Below the pieces are notes generated by a model. It was not told the DNA's origin. It did no database searches and saw nothing but the letters and a program-made list of their open reading frames with translations. 6,420 nt of DNA from Treponema sp. (GTDB taxonomy: Bacteria; Spirochaetota; Spirochaetia; Treponematales; Breznakiellaceae), in assembly GCA_031278025.1 (NCBI GenBank), contig JAITLF010000319.1, positions 1 to 6,420 on the forward strand, in the 5' to 3' direction. Positions 5,201 through 6,420 of the stretch are shown here, in pieces (the first letter of the stretch is position 1; each line of letters opens with the position of its first letter). Both the position numbers and the translations under genes were made by a program.

Positions 5201-6403
5201 GTGGTTGTGGGTCTCGTTCTTGAAAAGCAGAAGCCAGGGTTCCCGGCCGCCGTCGCTGAACTCCGCTTCAACCTTAACCGTACAGGCGTTGATCTCTTTC
5301 GACTCATCCAAATCGGGAATAAGGCCGCGCTTTTTCAACGCCTTGGTCCCGATGGTAGCCATGTCCATCAGGGTACGCCCGCGTTCCCGTTCAGCTTCGC
5401 CGTACACTTCGCGCCGGGTTTGTTCGTAAAGGGACAGGGCGTTTCTCAGGCCGGCCTCGACCCCGGCGTCATCGGCGGCGCTGCCCGGTGAGTCCGGGGG
5501 TCTGTCCCCACAGGCAGGGGTCTGTCCCCACGGGTCGGGGGGCGTTGCGGGGGGTTGACCCCCCGCAGAGGGGGTAGGCCGGGACCTTGGCCCGGCCGCA
5601 GGGGGAGACTTCCCCCTCCCTAACTCATTGACAGCGGCTTCGGGACAGCCCTCAATGTCGATCCGTTCAAGGACGGTGGTGAATGTGGTATGCCTGCAAT
5701 GATCCGACCAGTACGTGTCCAGGATGCGCAGTTCCGTCAGGGTGGGATCCCGGCCCTCGGCTCTGAAATAATCCCGGCAACAGCGCAGATCGTCAGCGCT
5801 CATGGCAAGGCCGTATTCCCCGCGCAGAGCGGCCAGCCTTTCCCCGCCTGCCTGGATAAAGCCCGCAAGTACCGGCACGTCGGGAATCTCCTGTTCCTCC
5901 GGTTCAAGCGTTTCGGGCAGTTCCGCGCGGGCTTCCCGGGAATCCACCGGGTTGATAAGGTAACGTTTTACCGCTTCCAGGGCCGCGTCCGAAACAGGCG
6001 CTCCGGCGGTTTCAAGCACGAAAATCCGCGCGCTCCGTATAACGGGCCTTAACCCCGTAACCAGCTCCGCGCACTGCTCCGCCGAATCCGCCCGCTGGTC
6101 GTACTGGCCCGGAAGGTATTCAATGGCAAAGGCCCGCTCCTTGTTTCCCGGGGGAAGCGCCTCCCCGTAAAACACCAGATCACACTGGGGCTCCGAAAGA
6201 ACCAGATCCACCACCCGCCTGAACTGTTCTTCGTCCAGCCGTCCGGCATCGTAGCGGTTAAAAAGACGGAACCCCTTGAGCCGGGCAAGTTCGCCGTACT
6301 GGGCGCCCAGAAAACCGGCAATATCGGCCCAAATACCCCTGGCCTCAATATCGAAGCCCGGTTTTTTCCCGACAAAAACTCTTTGTATTGACATAACTGG
6401 CAC
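2294..6403 (-). CDS. purL: Phosphoribosylformylglycinamidine synthase, single-chain (PurL)
   Basis: PurL converts FGAR, glutamine and ATP to FGAM, the fourth step of de novo purine synthesis, in the cytoplasm. The protein has 1369 residues. In order it shows a PurS-like N-terminal region beginning QRVFVGKKPGFD; the linker motif TYWSDHCRHTTF (230-241); the first synthetase half with NETHNHPTEIEPFGG (396-410), GRDGIGGATGSS (526-537) and NDFGAGG (580-586); the second half with ARLSLQEYFER (823-833) and AIGGKDSMSG (861-870); and a class I glutamine amidotransferase domain. That domain has GTNCEWD (1114-1120), nucleophile Cys1209 in LGICNGFQ, and His1340/Glu1342 in MAHSER, so the catalytic triad is complete. 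The wording of the motifs fits the 'clostridial' PurL clade (TIGR01857). About 41 residues (263-303) are a Pro/Gly-rich insertion encoded by a hairpin array. The start is GTG at 6403, with GAGG five bases upstream; an ATG at 6394 fits the conserved N-terminus equally well. Confidence 0.97.
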   Translation of the reverse strand: MPVMSIQRVFVGKKPGFDIEARGIWADIAGFLGAQYGELARLKGFRLFNRYDAGRLDEEQFRRVVDLVLSEPQCDLVFYGEALPPGNKERAFAIEYLPGQYDQRADSAEQCAELVTGLRPVIRSARIFVLETAGAPVSDAALEAVKRYLINPVDSREARAELPETLEPEEQEIPDVPVLAGFIQAGGERLAALRGEYGLAMSADDLRCCRDYFRAEGRDPTLTELRILDTYWSDHCRHTTFTTVLERIDIEGCPEAAVNELGRGKSPPAAGPRSRPTPSAGGQPPATPPDPWGQTPACGDRPPDSPGSAADDAGVEAGLRNALSLYEQTRREVYGEAERERGRTLMDMATIGTKALKKRGLIPDLDESKEINACTVKVEAEFSDGGREPWLLLFKNETHNHPTEIEPFGGAATCLGGAIRDPLSGRAFVYQAMRVSGGGDPRQKLAETLPGKLPQVKIAREAAAGYASYGNQIGLATGQVSEFYHPGFTAKRMELGAVIGAVPASWVRREEPAPGDLVLLVGGETGRDGIGGATGSSKVHTGESVEKSGAEVQKGNAVEERKLQRLFRKGEVTRLIKRCNDFGAGGVSVAVGELADGLDIDLDAVPKKYAGLDGTELAVSESQERMAVVIAASRAEDFIREAAAENLTAVVIAKVTAGGERARLRMFWRGKIVADLARSFLNTNGAGRSASAKICVPDGGIRGGTDGKAGGGEPLPAGVLLDNLERELASLRSGSRRGLQERFDGSIGASSVLFPWGGRTQGTAECGMAALLPAPEKRCRTASLLSFGYDPELAALNPYLGAKGAIREALAKFACLGGDPRKARLSLQEYFERAESEESWGKPAAALLGALEAQLALDVPAIGGKDSMSGAYRDESRGISLAVPPTLVAFAAGVTPAKCVRSGALSGAAGNTVLLLAQPVSGADEWAAFRRNMDTLSRLAGQGIVRAAYPVGPGGTAASLALMAFGNMTGLEVYADICALAEHDYYQGSVLVEIDEEKAAGQGINTNAVPGAVIAARTLAEPVYRMVREMAGDAETCENPEYAAAETHLAVLRRAYEYPLAQVYPQTSGGASAAGETAPQGRIIDAEYRRDTQKPIARLKPGAAPLVTIPAFPGTNCEWDMERAFREAGARTRILVFRNRSPQDIAASTAELAASIRESQIIALSGGFSAGDEPDGSGKFIANVFRSRLVADAVADLLENRDGLVLGICNGFQALIKLGLVPYGRIQSAPSAGMPTLTFNNIGRHVSRMVRTRVMSDLSPWLALEEPGALHIIPVSHGEGRVVIREEEAEELFRAGQIACCYADPQGRPALTEPDNPNGSQFAIEAMSSPDGRILGKMAHSERRGEYVHINIPGNKNQRIFEAGVRYFS
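5497..5531. repeat. 15-bp direct repeat, two copies, 20-bp period
   Basis: GGGGTCTGTCCCCAC occurs exactly at 5497-5511 and 5517-5531. Each copy can fold as GGGG-TCTGT-CCCC. The 20-base period is not a multiple of three, so purL reads one copy as WGQTP and the other as CGDRP. Conservation at DNA level but not protein level argues for recent duplication or nucleic-acid function. Confidence 0.85.
5547..5566. repeat. Perfect 8-bp GC hairpin in purL
   Basis: GCGGGGGG (5547-5554), loop TTGA (5555-5558), CCCCCCGC (5559-5566); one further T-A pair (5546/5567) extends the stem. It would be a very stable structure in purL mRNA. The right-hand C run can instead pair with GGGGG at 5570-5574, giving an alternative hairpin. 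Confidence 0.8.
5577..5597. repeat. 7-bp GC hairpin in purL
   Basis: GGCCGGG (5577-5583), loop ACCTTGG, CCCGGCC (5591-5597). Two inner CC/GG pairs are possible around TT. This is the third structure of the array. Confidence 0.75.
5601..5616. repeat. 6-bp hairpin closing the purL array
   Basis: GGGGGA (5601-5606), loop GACT, TCCCCC (5611-5616). It marks the apparent right end of the array; beyond it the purL translation returns to ordinary sequence (AAVNELG). Confidence 0.7.
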
Positions 6404-6408
6404 AAAAA

Positions 6409-6412
6409 CCTC
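6409..6412 (-). promoter_or_regulatory. purL ribosome-binding site
   Basis: GAGG on the minus strand is 5 bases before the GTG at 6403 and 14 bases before the ATG at 6394. The spacing favours GTG as the start. Only 8 more bases of upstream sequence are in the window, so the promoter is not visible. Confidence 0.5.
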
Positions 6413-6420
6413 ACACCGGA

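Larger units (their letters stand above)
5497..5616 (-). repeat. GC-rich hairpin array carried in frame within purL
   Basis: About 120 bases consist almost wholly of self-complementary G/C runs: a direct repeat with internal GGGG/CCCC pairing and three further hairpins, listed separately. In the purL frame they encode residues 263-303, rich in Pro, Gly, Ala and Asp and unlike the rest of the protein. The tract lies between TYWSDHCRHTTF and LMDMATIGTKAL, two conserved PurL blocks that both stay in frame. It has no TAA, TAG or TGA in any of the three purL-sense frames, so it could be tolerated in any register. The opposite strand does contain stops (TGA at 5556-5558, TAG at 5575-5577). I infer a palindromic element inserted in a surface loop. 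A locally expanded low-complexity linker is the alternative. Confidence 0.7.

Noticed and set aside
4062..5491. Further long plus-strand open frames (4062-4955 and 4784-5491)
   Set aside because: Both are antisense shadows of purL synthetase domains, overlap each other, and show no plausible domain or ribosome-binding site.
5497..5531. Two repeat units considered as a CRISPR array
   Set aside because: There are only two 15-bp units with a 5-bp gap, no spacers of usual length and no cas gene.

Overview
The window carries three protein-coding genes and looks like a spirochaete chromosome, most likely a Treponema/Breznakiella-type lineage. That assignment is an inference. It rests on a MurA with Asp instead of the catalytic Cys, a single-chain PurL of the 'clostridial' clade, and a secreted metallopeptidase-like protein with a treponeme-style signal peptide. 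The two complete genes are GC-rich; the flanking spacers are more AT-rich.

Layout: (1) bases 1-577, minus strand, are the N-terminal 192 codons of a secreted HExxH (HELTH) zinc-metallopeptidase-like protein that runs off the left edge. (2) Bases 578-698 are a divergent promoter region. (3) murA lies at 699-1976 on the plus strand. (4) Bases 1977-2293 are a convergent spacer with no confident gene. It holds a strong Shine-Dalgarno with a 12-codon ORF, three overlapping hairpins, an open frame behind a second strong Shine-Dalgarno whose first codon is ATT, and several inverted repeats. (5) purL lies at 2294-6403 on the minus strand and fills the rest; its Shine-Dalgarno is visible at the right edge.

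MurA makes the first committed precursor of peptidoglycan and PurL performs the fourth step of de novo purine synthesis. The genes are divergent or convergent with each other, so no shared operon is visible.

The most unusual feature is inside purL. A tract of about 120 bp (5497-5616) made almost entirely of GC-rich hairpins and a 15-bp direct repeat is carried in frame. It adds about 41 low-complexity Pro/Gly-rich residues between conserved PurL blocks. The tract has no stop codon in any of the three purL-sense frames, and its two direct-repeat copies are read in different frames. It therefore looks like a DNA- or RNA-level palindromic element that settled in a coding gene, comparable in principle to the Rickettsia palindromic elements.
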